Assembly (NCBI RefSeq): GCF_000237925.1
Contig: NC_031500.1
Location: forward strand, 12,797,753-12,861,752
Direction: 5' to 3'
From: Schistosoma mansoni
Taxonomy: Eukaryota > Platyhelminthes > Trematoda > Strigeidida > Schistosomatidae
Length of the DNA: 64,000 nucleotides
The position numbers and the translations under genes were made by a program. The notes beneath the pieces are model-generated. The model had not been told where the DNA came from. It ran no database searches and was given only the letters and a program-made list of their open reading frames with translations. Below, piece after piece: positions 23,586 to 36,067 of the stretch (positions are counted from its first letter, which is position 1; the number at the start of each line of letters is the position of its first letter).

Positions 23586-23932
23586 AGTGTATTATTCTAT
23601 AAATGTCGAGTATTAAAATAAAGAAGTGGAAAATGAACCAATCTGTGTTGTACCAGTTAAAGTTAGTATATATCGATAATATAATAGAAAATGGATTACA
23701 AACTCATCCTTATTTGACTAGTCATACTTAGAAAATACAGTTGTTATCTAGTGTTTTATGATACTGTATATATATTCAGGTAATGTGTTTTGTAAATGTA
23801 TATACTTTGTACAGAGTAATAATAACAGGTTGAAATGTAAAACAACATGAACTCACATTCCGTTCGAAAGCTTTTTAAATAAATTCACCAACTGAATTCA
23901 TAAAACAAAGTTTTATGAAATTAACTTATTAC
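23586..23932. other. No gene seen
   Basis: AT-rich spacer. Confidence 0.4.
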
Positions 23933-24786
23933 TTACTTATCTACGCCTGTTACCCCTCATGAAAGAGCGTAGGCCGCCTACCAGCATTCTTTGTCGAACT
24001 CTATCCTGGACAATCCCTTCGGGTTCTTTTCGGTTGTTATTCATCCTTTTTATGTCTGCTTCCGATTCTCGACTCAGTGTGTTCTTTGGTCTCCATGTTT
24101 TCTGTTTCCCTTCAGCATTCCAAGTAAGTGTTTGATTCATGAGGTGTTTTGATGATTTCCACAATGTATGACCCATCCACCACTATCATCGTCTTTTCCC
24201 AATTTCCTCCCTAACTGGAACCTGGCTTGTTCTATCTCACAGTAGACTGTTGCTGATGGCTGTCGGTTAACGGATATTGAGTATCTTGCGTAGGTGACTG
24301 TTTATAAGTACTTGTTCATTTTCGATGATGGTTGTAGTTACTCTCGAAGTTTCAGCTCCATGCAGCAGAACTAACAGTCTTGACGTTCGCATTGAAGATT
24401 GTGACTTTGATATTAGCTTGCAGACAGTTGTTTTAAGTTCCTTGAGTTGTTCAACTGTAGGAATGCTGTCCTTGCCTTTACACTTGCATCAGGTCTTTCA
24501 CGTTTATCGATGATGCTGTCCGGGTACGTGAAAGATCCAACCTCTTCCAGTGCTTCTTCATCAAGTGAAATTGTGTTACTGTTCTCCGTGTTCTACTTTG
24601 GGATCTTGCTCTTGCCCTTGTGTATATTGAGACATACTAATGCAGAAGCTGATGCCGCACTGGTTTTCTGCACCTGCATTTGTTCGTATGTGTGGAATAA
24701 AAGGGCCAGTTAATTTGAGAAGTCCAAATCGTCTAGTTGCAAGCAAGCTGTCCATTGTATTCCGAAAAGTATCATGCAAGGATGAA
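23933..24786 (-). repeat. SR2-like LINE, 3' fragment
   Basis: The minus strand runs from the RT palm remnant (LDDLDFSN-like sequence where the ADD box should be) through QVQKTSAASAS, GLNIHKGKSK and a 79-codon open C-terminus with [19 protein letters not shown]. It ends at the GTAAGTAATAAG-type tail at about 23933. Confidence 0.8.
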
Positions 24787-25207
24787 GTAATTATCTACTT
24801 ATGTTAGTTTTTTTGGAAATCCATTTTAAATTCACAAAAATAGGACAATATCAGGCGATTTAATTCAGATGAAATCAGTGCCACGATCATTTATGCTATC
24901 AGGGAGGTCAGTGATCTACGTATTTAACCGACTGTTCTTCATATATGTTCTGTACGACAAATTGACATCTATTCACCGAATGAATAACATCACTTACCAA
25001 CCTTCGAATTAACAAATGTTAGAAGATGAAACAACAGACCATCAGCGGGTATTTTTTTCCTCCGTAAAATGACTAAAAAATTTGGGTTTCTGTGTGAGCG
25101 TCAACACTGGAAGCAGGTTCGTCCAGCTGACGATTTTGAATTAAGATGAAACATGATATGACAGGATAAAAGGCAAAATTGTGTTTTTAGCTCATTGCAA
25201 TTTTTGG
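24787..25207. other. No gene seen
   Basis: Nothing recognised. Confidence 0.4.
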
Positions 25208-25640
25208 TCAATATTACTTTTTTTCATAGTTGAAATCATTAGTCAATTGAAGCTAGATCACCATGGAAAACCTGGAAGCACTGGACGGTCGTTTCGTCCT
25301 ATTATGAGACTCCTCAGCAGTGCGCATCCAAGATCCCGCACTCGCGAGACAATGGTGGATTTGCCGCTCAATTTTGTGGATAAGTTGAAGTTAGACATTA
25401 ACACTGTTAGATGCCGGTTCAGTAGTCTAGAGGTTAAGCGATCGCACGGGAGACCGATGGGTACTGGGTTCGAATCTCGCGGGGCGAGATCGTGTATACT
25501 CACTGCTGGGGAGTCCCACAATAGGACGAAACGGCCTTTCAGTTCTTACAGATTTTCCATGGTGGTCTATCTTCAGTTAGATCATGAATTCTTCTATGAA
25601 ATTACTAAAATCTCCACGAAAACCCCTTCTGATTATATCA
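25208..25640. repeat. HH2 long inverted pair
   Basis: Left: minus-strand tail and intact core (25278-25323). Middle: body fragment and a plus-strand tRNA-like head with B-box GGGTTCGAATCTCG. Right: plus-strand core (about 25497-25555) with CTGGGGAG in place of CTGAGGAG, then the tail ending AACCCCTTCTGAT. Confidence 0.8.
25278..25323 (-). ncRNA. Hammerhead ribozyme core (HH2), best preserved
   Basis: On the minus strand: GCACTG (25323-25318), CTGAGGAG (25317-25310), stem II TCTC...AGGA, CGAAA (25296-25292), stem III CGACCG, GTC (25286-25284), CAGTGC (25283-25278). Stem I closes with six perfect pairs and every conserved box is intact. Activity is inferred from the motif only. Confidence 0.65.
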
Positions 25641-27775
25641 TATATATGTATACACACAAACCGTGAATCTTTTAAATTGTATGTATCCCTATTCACTTAG
25701 CATAACACAGAGTAAAACGATCATAAATTTTATGATGAAATTGAATACATACGAGATAATTTTCATCATCTTTTCATCACTAGATTACCTTTTTTAGACA
25801 CGGATATATTGATATCGTAAATACAATTCAATCAAAAATTCAATATATTGAAACACATAAGTTATCTAGTAGGTTATAGCTTAATACTACTTATATTGTT
25901 CAAAGTAGTTAGATGATAGGAGAATTAACTCCCTAAAACTATTCATTAAAGAATGCTAACTTCAATCCTCCACCAAATTTTAATTAACTAAAAACGGTTA
26001 TCTTATATTTTAACTCCGTCACAGGTGAGATAGATAGATGAAAAGAAAGGAACATAAAAGCGGAAACTTTTCTAGACATTAATTGTAAACTGATTCATAT
26101 ATTCGCCTAGTTGAAGAATACAATAAATAAAGTCTCGGTATTTTGTTTTTTCGTTTGATGTACGGTGGTACACTGTATGTTCAAAGGTATGTTAGTGTGT
26201 CTATTGACTGATACAAAGGTTAAAAACAGAAATGTTAATTGAATTCAAGCACAGTTACTTACTACAAATGAATTAGTTTGAGATTACATACATAGTTGAA
26301 CACCGATTTCATTACATGCACTGTAACCAACAGTAATTATGATTACTTTCAGATTATAAACTAAGGAAAGGAATTGATTGTTTAAATCTTACCATTGTTG
26401 TTTAAGGCTACAATCAATCCTTCTTAGCTTAAGGAGAAGAATATTTGAAATACATTAATTGTAGCTGGCTGTGGAATCAAAGAAGTGGGTTTTGTCCTAC
26501 TACGGGCTTACCAGGTGGACTTAAATACAGTCTAGTGTTTATGTTATGAATAAGACTTTGACCTTATAACTTTCGTTGCAAACGATTAATGCATTATTTG
26601 CTCAGCTATTGAGCCCATATACCCACTAACTTGTTTTGTATGATGTTTAGACTACTGGTTTATGTTTGTACCATTGCGCTTTTGATGTTGGAAGGTTTAG
26701 GGATAATGTGGTCTGGACCGAAAAATAAGCCTTGACGGGACTAAACTTCATGGACGAGCCAATCAGAAGCTTTCGCGGGTTTTCAAGGTCACGGCGCTAA
26801 GTTCGGTACCTGATGCTTACGTACGATCGGTTTACAGCGGATTTTAGAGAAGACGTAATAATTCAGCGTCTACAAGAGAAGGAATTATTAGGAAGTTTCT
26901 ATACTTGTGACTGTGGTACTCAAATGACTTTTTTCGCTCAATCACGATTAAGGTTAAGACCCGAACCCTAACATTTCCAACGAGTTAGGAACCAACATGC
27001 ACCAACAATAAGAATTTTTGAGACCTTATCATGGCTCCAGAGGCCGACTACTATGGAGCAATATGGATGAGTTCCTGTACCGTATGCACTATGATTTTAG
27101 AACTTCTAAACCTATATCTGACCTTGAGAAGTTTTTGAGCCACGTAAAAGAATAGTATCCGCTTTAACTTTTTTAGTTTTGTATAATATATTTCTACCGT
27201 ATACTGTCTTCTGATTGGCTAATATTTCTCGAAGTCATTTAAGATTCGTTCAAAGGTCGTCCATAAAGTATAGTCTCGCTGTAAGCCTTTAATGCATTAA
27301 AAGTTATTTTTGTTTTATTTGGCGTAGATTTATAAAATAGAAACTCAGCAAAATTACTTCTTCAGTTTCCTAACATTTTGATGTATTACATATTCTTCCT
27401 TGAACTGTCCTTTTCTCTTTAATGGTGTAATAGATTCCCTTCAGTATGTTAATTCGCTGTTTTTCAAAGTCATGGACAAACTGTACATCCCAACAAATTG
27501 TATAGTGGTATTCTGCCTTTTGAGAAGAAAGCACAAGCACTCCGGTAAAATGATCACTTTTCTCTATTCTCTCATCGAATGAGTTGGGCCAAATATGACT
27601 GAAGTGATCTGAGAGTATACCGGTAACATAAATTAGGCGCGCATCATTCATAGAGTAGCTTTCAAGTCACAACCAGTTCAGTTTCAAAATATAAGTTAAT
27701 CTGTGTTTCGAGGGATTACCATACCCAACTTCAAAAACAACCAATAACTTAATTGTCTGAATTTGATATCAAATC
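25641..27775. other. Long stretch without a recognised gene
   Basis: About 26460-26535 is a decayed SM-alpha core on the minus strand (GTTTTGTCCTACTACGGG). About 26700-27070 is somewhat richer in GC and unexplained. The minus strand is open for 93 codons at 27370-27651 without a motif I know. Confidence 0.4.
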
Positions 27776-28280
27776 TGTTATATCCTAGTGAAGACGTAAG
27801 TACAGGTAACTTCCGGGACCTATTAATGGACGATTATTCTATATATATTCTTATTGTTTAACTATTGAGTAACTAGATTATGTATATCTATATTCATCTT
27901 ATTATAAGCTTCATTTTGATCTATGAGTTATTATTATACGAATTATTGTCCTGAAATTATATTCAATTTATTGATTATTGTATCCCATATTCACAACCAC
28001 ATTTGGCTTGATCCTGTACAAATATTATTTTCTATTTTATAATGTAATGCGGTCTGTCTGTCTGGTATATAAACCAGGTATGCTTGAAATAAATGATTCG
28101 CATAGCAAAAGCTGTAATTGGTGTTCTTGACTCGATTGGAAGGGTTAGGTGGACAAGAGACCAATAAGGACGCTAGACTACTCATACTGGTCGAACGTCA
28201 TTGATTTGGCACAGTATTAAGATTAGAAAAGTCGTATTCCGATTAATGGATAAATCAAGTGATAAAAGTCGAACATGAAA
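27776..28280 (+). repeat. Fossil LTR (same family as 50089-50614)
   Basis: Starts TGTTATATCC. A GTATATAAACC promoter box (about 28068) is followed by AATAAATGATTC (about 28089), the layout of an LTR U3-R. The left boundary is clear. The right end is not sharply defined. No internal genes are attached, so it is a solo LTR or a remnant, and it is diverged from its relatives. Confidence 0.6.
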
Positions 28281-28704
28281 TCATAACGAATTGGCAACGG
28301 CCTTCTTTTATAAAGTCATAACAAAATCAGATATTTGATGGGATTTATCAGTCATTATTAGAATAAATAATCCACATACATGCCATTTTTGAGCAGTTCT
28401 CTATGAACAAGTGGTAATATTATTTCACTTAATCAACTGCTACATTTCCGTTAACATTCAATAAGTTGAAATTCGGGTTTGATTGCAGAAATTGTTACCT
28501 CTTCACTCACTTCACGAACAAATAGTCATTAGATCAGTACACTTTTCTAGAGTACAGACATCATATATCACAACAAACCGTTAAGCTTCAATACGATTAT
28601 TATCATGCTAATGAAAAAGTGTGTATTTTTAGTTATGAGATCGATTGTCTGTATTTGATGTGAAGTAGCAGTGCAGTAATTAGTTATAAAAAAGCTAAAT
28701 CACT
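28281..28704. other. No gene seen
   Basis: Nothing recognised. Confidence 0.4.
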
Positions 28705-28990
28705 GATATTGTGGTGTGGGTTACTTATATGCACATAAGTAGTATATGGTGGGGGTCAGGCGTAGAATGTATTTTGGCAGAAGATCGATAAGGAAAGAAC
28801 AAAAACGAAGCGCAATCGGTATGAAAATGCAAGAATAATGAGATCAGAGAAGATGGACTGATATTTACAGAATGAACAATCGAGATTGAGACAATTGATT
28901 GTTATTTTGCAAATTAATTGTTTGCTGTATGGTTATTCGAATTTAGTGAGATAGTTTGTAATTTGTGCTTAGATACATTCGATTATCCCC
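28705..28990 (+). repeat. Repeat A copy
   Basis: GTGGTGTGGGTTACTTATATG through GGCGTAGAATG to TATTTTGCAAATTAATTG. Confidence 0.7.
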
Positions 28991-29350
28991 AGTCGTGTTC
29001 TTGTTCACTACACTATTAATTATGTCAATAAACGATGATAAAACATCCAACAATTACCAAGCTTATTTCTTAACATAATCCGAAATATTGACGGCAAAAT
29101 ACAATCATACTTTTTGATCTTATAAACTGAAAACTATAATTTTACAGTAAAGACGAGATCTTCCAGGTAGTTAAGGCTGATAAATACCTCCTTATAAACA
29201 TAACTACGATTTAAATTGACCAACCCTATAATCAATACATCTTTCATCCAACTAATAAAATAAATGATTAACGTTCTCAAACATCCAGCCACTTGGTGGA
29301 AAAGATTGAGAATGAAAAAGGAAGTTTGTTAACTGAATGAATCGATAGGT

Positions 29351-29375
29351 ATATATATATATATATATATATATA
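29351..29375. repeat. (AT)n microsatellite
   Basis: About twelve AT units. Confidence 0.9.
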
Positions 29376-29449
29376 AGCCAGCAGAAATGTATGTTTCATT
29401 CTTTTAAAAATAAAAGTTACTTAAGTGGCCAATCATATGCATTTATTGC

Positions 29450-29700
29450 GGTGTATGCTACTGATTTCGGTAGATGTAAGTAGTGTGTATCATCAACCGA
29501 AAGTGGAATACCTGATGGTAGAAGGTTGGGAAGATCAAAGAGAAGGAAACGAGAAAAGAGGGTGATTAGTATGGGAGCCAAGAAACATTAAATTCTGAGA
29601 CAATTGATTGACTTTTTGCAAATGAATTATTCACTGTATGATTCTTAGATTTTATATTTCGTTGTCCTCGCCTGTGTTATCGGTCACTACATTATTATTT
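29450..29700 (+). repeat. Repeat A copy
   Basis: TGCGGTGTATGCTACTGATT through AAAGTGGAATACCTG to GTCACTACATTATTA. It is 460 bp downstream of the previous copy in the same orientation. Confidence 0.75.
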
Positions 29701-29719
29701 GATCGATTTCCGATTGAAC

Positions 29720-29785
29720 TATTTATTTAAACACGTAAATATTGGTACAAAAGGACACCAGATACATATGCGTCATACAATAACA
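29720..29785 (-). repeat. Repeat B, 3' tip
   Basis: ATTTATTTAAACACGTAAATA ... ACATATGCGTC, the tail end of repeat B read on the minus strand. Confidence 0.65.
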
Positions 29786-30047
29786 ATGTGAATGTGAAGA
29801 GATAAAGAATGTAAGGTGTGTATAAGAAAAAAGGGGAACAACAACGAACAGAAATGAGTGTATGATAGTGAAATGATAATAATGATAGAGGCAGTTCAGT
29901 TAGTAAAAGTACAACCAGAACAAAGTCTTCTAGTTAGTGAAGTTACATCCACTTTTTATGAACTAATTTGTTAAAAGTGCTCATTTGAATTTTCAGATGA
30001 AATATTTGTTCCGAAAAACTATTTGTCCCATCTTTTTTTCACTCATG

Positions 30048-30570
30048 ATTATTTATTTAAACACATAAATATTGTTATAAAGGGGCATCAGATATATATG
30101 CGCCACACAAATCTCATTCGATTTGTGTGAGGGCTGTGATACTTCCCAGGTGCCCAAACTGAAGCAGGTGGTTTACTTAGAGGACCACACCCGGAGCCTC
30201 TGACCTAAAGGTCTGATCCACAAGGCAGTGGAGCATCGTGAGGAGATGCATTTCCATGGTAGACGGTGACCAACGATTGATTCATACACCGTTTGTTCCC
30301 TCAGAATACTGGAGCCCATGTACACGATTGGTTTGGAATCAGGGTTTACAAAATCCCCTATAGGTGAACTTTCTGTGTCCACCGACCCGGTTAAAGCGCC
30401 GGACATTCGTTTCTTGTCCTCTTAATTTCGTAAAGTCCTCTTAATTTCGTAAACAACACCACTGGTGTGAGAAGGCAGTGAGTGGGACTTCCCTGACAGA
30501 GGCTATATACGCGTGGAAGGAGAGTACACTCTCCCCACTCTTGGCCGTACCAAGGCATTTGGGGGGGGTA
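30048..30570 (-). repeat. Repeat B, near-complete copy
   Basis: Reverse complement of 19348-19875 with its tail (TATTTATTTAAACAC) at the left. It contains a short local tandem duplication (TCCTCTTAATTTCGTAAA occurs twice, about 30417-30450). Confidence 0.75.
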
Positions 30571-30737
30571 GCTATATTTATTACCATTATTATTATTAAA
30601 AGTAGTAGTAGTGGTAGTAGTAACAGTATCATTGATCAATAACTAATCTATATCGTTTTAATAAATGTGACTTAAAATTATAATTGTGTAATAATTGTTT
30701 ATTTTTAATCATAAACTTTTTAAACAATATTAATTAT

Positions 30738-30995
30738 AAGGGGGTTTTTTGTGGATATTTTTTTAGTAATTGGTTGAAGTTAGACATTAACACTGTTGGA
30801 CACCGGCTCACTGGTCTATCGGTTAAGTGATCGCGCGTGAGACTGGTAGGTCCTGGTTTCGGAACTCGCGGGGAGAGATCATGGTTGCCCACTGCTGAGG
30901 AGTCCCACAATAGAACGAAACGACCGTTCAGTGCTTCCAGGTTTTCCATGGTGTTCTAGCTTCAATTGACTCATGATTTCAACTGTATATAACAT
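30738..30995 (+). repeat. HH2 repeat, nearly complete
   Basis: GGGGGTTTTTTGTGGAT, then GTTAGACATTAACAC, tRNA-like head (CTCACTGGTCTATCGG), a B-box-like GGTTTCGGAACTC, hammerhead (CTGAGGAG, CGAAA, with one stem II mismatch) and tail. Confidence 0.8.
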
Positions 30996-31261
30996 TAATT
31001 ATACACAAACACCATGAAATTCCAAAGTGTTATATACTAGACTTTTTACTTAGTAATCATTTCTTTGAAATAATACTGAAGGTAACGTGAAAATTAAGAA
31101 ACTTATCGAATTGATAATTCAAACTGAAAAACCAGTATGCATTAATACAGAAGTGATGTTATCGTATAGTAATATATATTTAACAGAAATACTGTTTGTC
31201 GAGTAGGAATGAATAATCGTGAATCATTAATTGTCCAACGACTTTTGGATTAAAGGTATAA

Positions 31262-31520
31262 AGATTTTAACCACCAGAGAATCGCATAATTAAACCCCGC
31301 TTCATCTACTTTGATTTAGATAGACAAGTAGTATCACTATTATTCATAATGAAAATAATGATAGCTCGAAGCCGAGGATACAAACCTATAATTACTAAAT
31401 GAGTTATTTGCATTAAATTAACTAACTTTAACTGGGATTGTAGCTCAGTAGCTAAGGAGCTCAACTTATAGCTAATAATTAGCAGGTTTAGACACCCTCC
31501 ATCCACTTTGGTTTAGGAAA
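31262..31520 (+). repeat. Two partial copies of another tRNA-like repeat
   Basis: The second copy begins GGGATTGTAGCTCAGTAGC, an A-box-like start, and ends with CCCTCCATCCACTTTGG. A similar end (CCGCTTCATCTACTTTG) occurs about 200 bp upstream. No acceptor-stem pairing good enough for a tRNA gene was seen. Confidence 0.4.
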
Positions 31521-31734
31521 CTGTGTAGTACCACCAGCTCTTTATATCTTGATTTATAGAAATCAAAACTGTGCTAACAAAATTACATAGTGCCTAAGTA
31601 GTATATGAAAAGTGATTTTAAATCGTTCCATAAACATAAAAAGCTATAAGATGTTTTATTTCGAAGTAAGGATTGTCTTAGTACTCAGAGGTTGAAACTT
31701 CTCAAAAATTACGTATATGAAAATTGGCATTGTT

Positions 31735-32160
31735 ACCAGTCAGTCAGCTACAACGTAGGACCAGGCACATATATGCATCAGTCCAAGATGCAATACCTCA
31801 TTAGCACAACAAGATGAACACCGAATTCATGATAGTTAATTTAGTGGCGGTAATATATGGAAGAAGGATCGTATATAAAGATAAAGTACAGGAAGAAAGA
31901 CAGATACAAAGCAATTTTAATCTCAAGGTTTAAGGGAAGATAAAGAGTGTATACACCTATGCCATTGTGATCGATTCTGAACCATATCACACAGAGTCTC
32001 TAACCATTGGTTACGATAGTCGCGCGGACCCCAACTAAGTAGTCTGCATCTACCAACATGGCTCAGACTAGAAGTTAGTGACTTGAAGCACTGATGCCAC
32101 GTTTTGGTTTGGCCACCTCTATCTTTCTTCCAACCATCGCCAATACTAGGAATTGTGATA
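31735..32160 (-). repeat. RTE-like LINE (family of 53382-56791), 3' end
   Basis: The minus strand reads IGDGWKKDRGGQTKTWHQC, then SLSHVGRCRLLSWGPRDYRN, then MVQNRSQWHRCIHSL, followed by the 3' UTR and a CTGACTGACTGG tail. This matches the end of the 53-kb LINE. The reading frame is open here. Confidence 0.85.
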
Positions 32161-32829
32161 CAAATTAGTGATGAAAAATTAAGCTTAAAATAAAGTTTAC
32201 AAAATAAAAAAAAGGATTCGGACACAGAAAACAAAACTATCAGGATGTTGATAATTGATTCTCAATCAAGAATACATTACATGATCTTTAAAGTTTTAGC
32301 CTAAGAGAAATCCAACCTATTGGTTGCTTCTGAAATCAGCTGACGGCTCGCGGATTGAATTCAAACGATCTTTTCAAACTACTTAAATTGTTAAAAGTAG
32401 GATATTTTAATATAAAAATTTGTGTTTTACAGTTCTCATAATAAAAACAAAAAGATATGAGTAAGTTCTCATCGGGTTCTAAAATTCTCTGTCCGGATTA
32501 AAAATCAGAGAAAGCAATCGATTTTAACGCAAGTCTATTTTGATGGGTTGAGACAACGAATTTAGGGTTTTCCGTAAATCTGGAAATGACCAGCATGGAA
32601 CTTGTACTTGTACCAGTAAAATGATATTGAGGGAATAACATCAGTAATAAATGAAGTTCACATAGGTTGACAGGAATAATTATATGATCAGAAATAAGTT
32701 ATCAAGCAACATAAACAAGTGGCTAAATTACAGGTGAACAGATAGAATTTGATCAGCACAAAGAACTAGACAAATATTAGTCGCTACTCAGTGACCAATA
32801 TAAATAGATCAGTCTTATAAGTCATCAGT
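32161..32829. other. No gene seen
   Basis: Nothing recognised. Confidence 0.4.
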
Positions 32830-32965
32830 CATCCCCGAAACCGCTTATTGGTAACGCCTCAGACTCTAAAACTGGGTTATATGGAATCAATCCCCATTGA
32901 GAGAATCAGCTCTCCTAAAAGTGAAGATATACCCTGAAAAGTATCAAAAGGCACAAAACTTAAGT
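32830..32965 (+). repeat. Degenerate tRNA-headed repeat, probable HH3 copy
   Basis: Head-like TTATTGGTAACGCCTCAG and a B-box-like GGAATCAATCCC are followed by CTGAAAAG, CAAAA and the palindrome CTTAAG before TC. The order matches the HH3 copy at 59041-59210, but the ribozyme boxes are damaged. Confidence 0.4.
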
Positions 32966-34640
32966 CGAACAGAGTAGCCTACCAACTGCTACATCGAATC
33001 ACTAAAATCAGTAAAGTGAAACGGTTTTTCTAAAGATTACACAAAATAATGCGAATTAAGACACTACTAAAGAATAAACGCTCTTACAACAATGGGGAAA
33101 CTAATAATTACAACTAACCGTATCCATAATTTGGTACCTCGGTTTAGTCAAACATCGATCAAATGACAAGTGCATATCACTGATCGAAATTCAGCTTCTT
33201 TTCCCAAGGAATAAGACGCATAAAATTGGTTGGAAATATGACTCGATCTTCTAAAAGATAATTATATACGCAGATACATATGGGCGGATCTACAGACGTA
33301 TTTTGATTCGATTTATTCAGTACAACTTTTTTCTCACTCAAGTAGCTTGTTTGAGCTCGCGTATAGGAAGTGTACAACTAAACATAATTATCGATATAAG
33401 TCACATCGTCAATTTTGAATTTATGGATATCGTTTTCTAACTAAACTAATAACGAATCCCTTGACCCTCATTGCTATCTAGAAAGAAGAATGTGACATCA
33501 TCAATAACGCTTTTGCTACAAAACAAAACCGCTGAAAAGATAACTTGTTTGAAACAGCTGATTACCTATTTCATATCGATAGAGCATAAAGATTATACTA
33601 ATCTTTAATAACACTACTAGGTAATAATCTACTACTGATCCGCGAACATATCTAGTACATTTTAATCTGTCGCTTGTAAGTAGTAGCTAAACATCTAATA
33701 AATACAGAACGCAACTATTTCAACCTAGTAAAATATGACAACTGATCATTGCAATCAGTTAAATGACTTTTACATCCCGTCCAAAAACTTAGCCCGACCC
33801 CTAAAGTGCTTAGATGGAGGGATATCTTTAATGCTTACTAATAATACGATGCCCAAAGATTAGACTTAACAGTCAGGTCTTGATTGACTGGATAATGAGT
33901 AACCTACTAGCTTATTTCCTTTGATCGCCTATGACATTTTATTATGTTTATTTTGTGTTTATACTCTGCATAAACATGTTGTTTTGCTACAGAAAAAGAA
34001 CATTGATCTGAATAGTGATATTGTCTTTGATTCCTAAACATTCATAGGTTTAGGCCAGTAACACGCTCTCATGAACAGACATCACTCGCCCACACCAGAT
34101 TATTGCATTCATCTATCGATAAGCATTCTATTTATTAATTTTGACAGTTGAGAGTTCGTTAATCAATCATCAAAAGCCTTCTCCATAACAACTAAGTGTA
34201 GATGGAAAGAAAAATGTTAGTAAAAACTGATTAAACTGTTGGACGAAGCAATCAGAATTCACCCATTTGTCCGAATGGCGTTTCGGCATTCTAGCTGGAG
34301 TCAGTTCGTGGTGAAGACCCTAAATCTAATTCCTAGCCCCAACCATCAATTTTAAATCACAATCCTTATTCTCCACACTGCTTTATAACCCTCATGTAGC
34401 CCTAGTGGGTGGGTGGACGCTGTCAAGGTCACTCTATCATCGCTCAAAAATTATAATGCCACCAAACTGTTTCTTAATTATCTTCAACCATAATCAAAAT
34501 TACCGACTTCAAACGTGTATCACTACTGAATCATAAATTTAATGAGGGTTGAGAATAATAAAATAATCATTGCAGACTGAAAGTTGAAATCTTTTGTGAC
34601 CAACAGCCAATGGTTTCATAGAATGAGGCTAGGGATATGT
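32966..34640. other. Low-repeat stretch, no gene recognised
   Basis: About 33335-33370 (CTCAAGTAGCTTGTTTGAG, CGCGTATAGGAAG) resembles 63940-63980 and may belong to an unnamed repeat. No exon could be supported. Confidence 0.4.
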
Positions 34641-34815
34641 AATATGTTAGCTTCATCAGTGGATGAAGATTCACATTTTCGTCAACCGGTAAGCTGTCTT
34701 TACCTAGTATCCTACTTCTAACCCTAGCACTGCTCACTTGGTGGCTCCATGATACATGAGCAATGTCTTGAAAACACTTACTATTAAATACTTGTAACTT
34801 GTGAACGTCCTTCAC
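34641..34815 (-). repeat. RTE-like LINE fragment, C-terminal region
   Basis: The minus strand reads LQVFNSKCFQDIAHVSWSHQ, then SRILGKDSLPVDENVNLHP. It matches the region just before RWLGHVLRMPEH in the 53-kb LINE. Both ends are truncated. Confidence 0.75.
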
Positions 34816-35583
34816 ATTCTATCACCGTTTTAAATATATAGAGAGAAACAGAGCAGACTGCCGTACAGTATACTCGTCCTTTGATTGGTAAATGTAAATT
34901 TCGCCTACGCAAGTGAGGCATGTTTGTAAAAGCCGGAGGAACGTTCTAAATCCACACCAAGACCTTTACAAACACCATGCCATCAGGGTATGGGGAATGC
35001 TCATAGCAATCAGCTGCTCCATTCTATATAATCAATCTAGGCGTTGGTACAGACCAATCCTGAATGAAAATTTTGTATTTACAGGGAGAGAAACGCAACC
35101 TAACTTTCTTGTAAGGTTTTTCAAGACGTTTAGTAGGCCGAATTTCGTCAACGTATTCAAACAGGAAAATGTCATCTAAGTACTCCAAGTAGACAAGTGA
35201 ATCTCCAAGATGGAGACTGATCCATAAAAAGCTAAGTGAAGAAAGTATAATATCTAGAAGGACGTTCGTGATGAGTTAAATCAAAAATGGAGATAGTAGG
35301 TAAACCTGAAGAGTACTACTTGGGATTGATGACTCTGATGACCATTTACCACAATTCTTGATTTCATTCTTAATGTCTAAACAAAGAGCCTTTTAATGAA
35401 AATCACCACAAAACCTACCACTTAACGACTTCGGATACCACTCAAGTTATATCTACGCTCCGAAACCTGGTGAAAAGTGAACATAAATTTACAAGCAAAA
35501 AGTATATTTTCACGAAAAAAGAATATGTAGGTCAGTACTATGAATGGTTACCACAAATGTACAAACGGTGAGCCAAAATATTA
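34816..35583. other. 3' flank of the CHCHD1 gene, no other gene seen
   Basis: A plus-strand open frame of 88 codons (34913-35179) has no motif I know. No clear AATAAA was found close downstream of the CHCHD1 stop (minus strand). Confidence 0.35.
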
Positions 35584-36067
35584 TTAAGGTTCAGGGAAAC
35601 GTCTCAGAAGTTCAGTAACTTGTTTTGATGATAATCGATTAAATGGTCTACGAGAACTGTCAGTAGGTGATACAATTTCTGGCTTTTGTCCATCTCTAGT
35701 TGCTCTCCGCTTATCCTAAATAAAAAACGGATAAATTAAACCCCGTATGATTTAAACCAACCTCCATTACATGAACGCATCTATTGAATGTGTCTATCAC
35801 TTGTGTACAAGGATGTTGATCAAAATCACTTTCTTTCAAGCAAGCTAACATTGCTAACATTTCTTCGACACAGACAGCTCCTTAAATAAAAAGGCACGAC
35901 GATTACAGATATTACAACGATGATTTACTTTTTGTTCTATCACCTTTTCCAACCACTGAATTTTTAAGAACCGTAGCTCTGCGGAAATCATACTTATAGT
36001 ATTGAAGGTCCGGGAAATGAGTTGTAGAGCGTTTATAGAGTTTGCTGCATGTATCTGTTAACTTCAT
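35584..36067 (-). CDS. CHCHD1: CHCHD1 / mitochondrial ribosomal protein mS37, three exons
   Basis: Exons on the minus strand are 36067-35929, 35880-35762 and 35715-35584, joined across introns of 48 and 46 bp with GT...AG ends; the joined frame gives 129 residues. Residues 50-60 (CVEEMLAMLAC) and 71-81 (CTQVIDTFNRC) form the twin CX9C motif of the CHCH fold. This is followed by a basic linker and a C-terminal ELLRRFPEP that matches the LLQRFP ending of vertebrate CHCHD1. CHCHD1 (mS37) is a small-subunit mitochondrial ribosomal protein that uses the two disulfides of its helical hairpin. The start is supported by an in-frame TGA five codons upstream. Introns this short near the 5' end are usual in schistosomes. 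No cleaved presequence is evident, as for other CHCH proteins. Other CHCH proteins are possible, but the spacing and C-terminus favour CHCHD1. Confidence 0.88.

Noticed and set aside
27370-27651. 93-codon minus-strand frame as a host exon
   Set aside because: No recognisable motif, no clear splice sites in a fitting phase.
31431-31500. tRNA gene starting GGGATTGTAGCTCAG
   Set aside because: T-arm and acceptor pairing fail, and a second partial copy of the same sequence lies just upstream, so it is a repeat.
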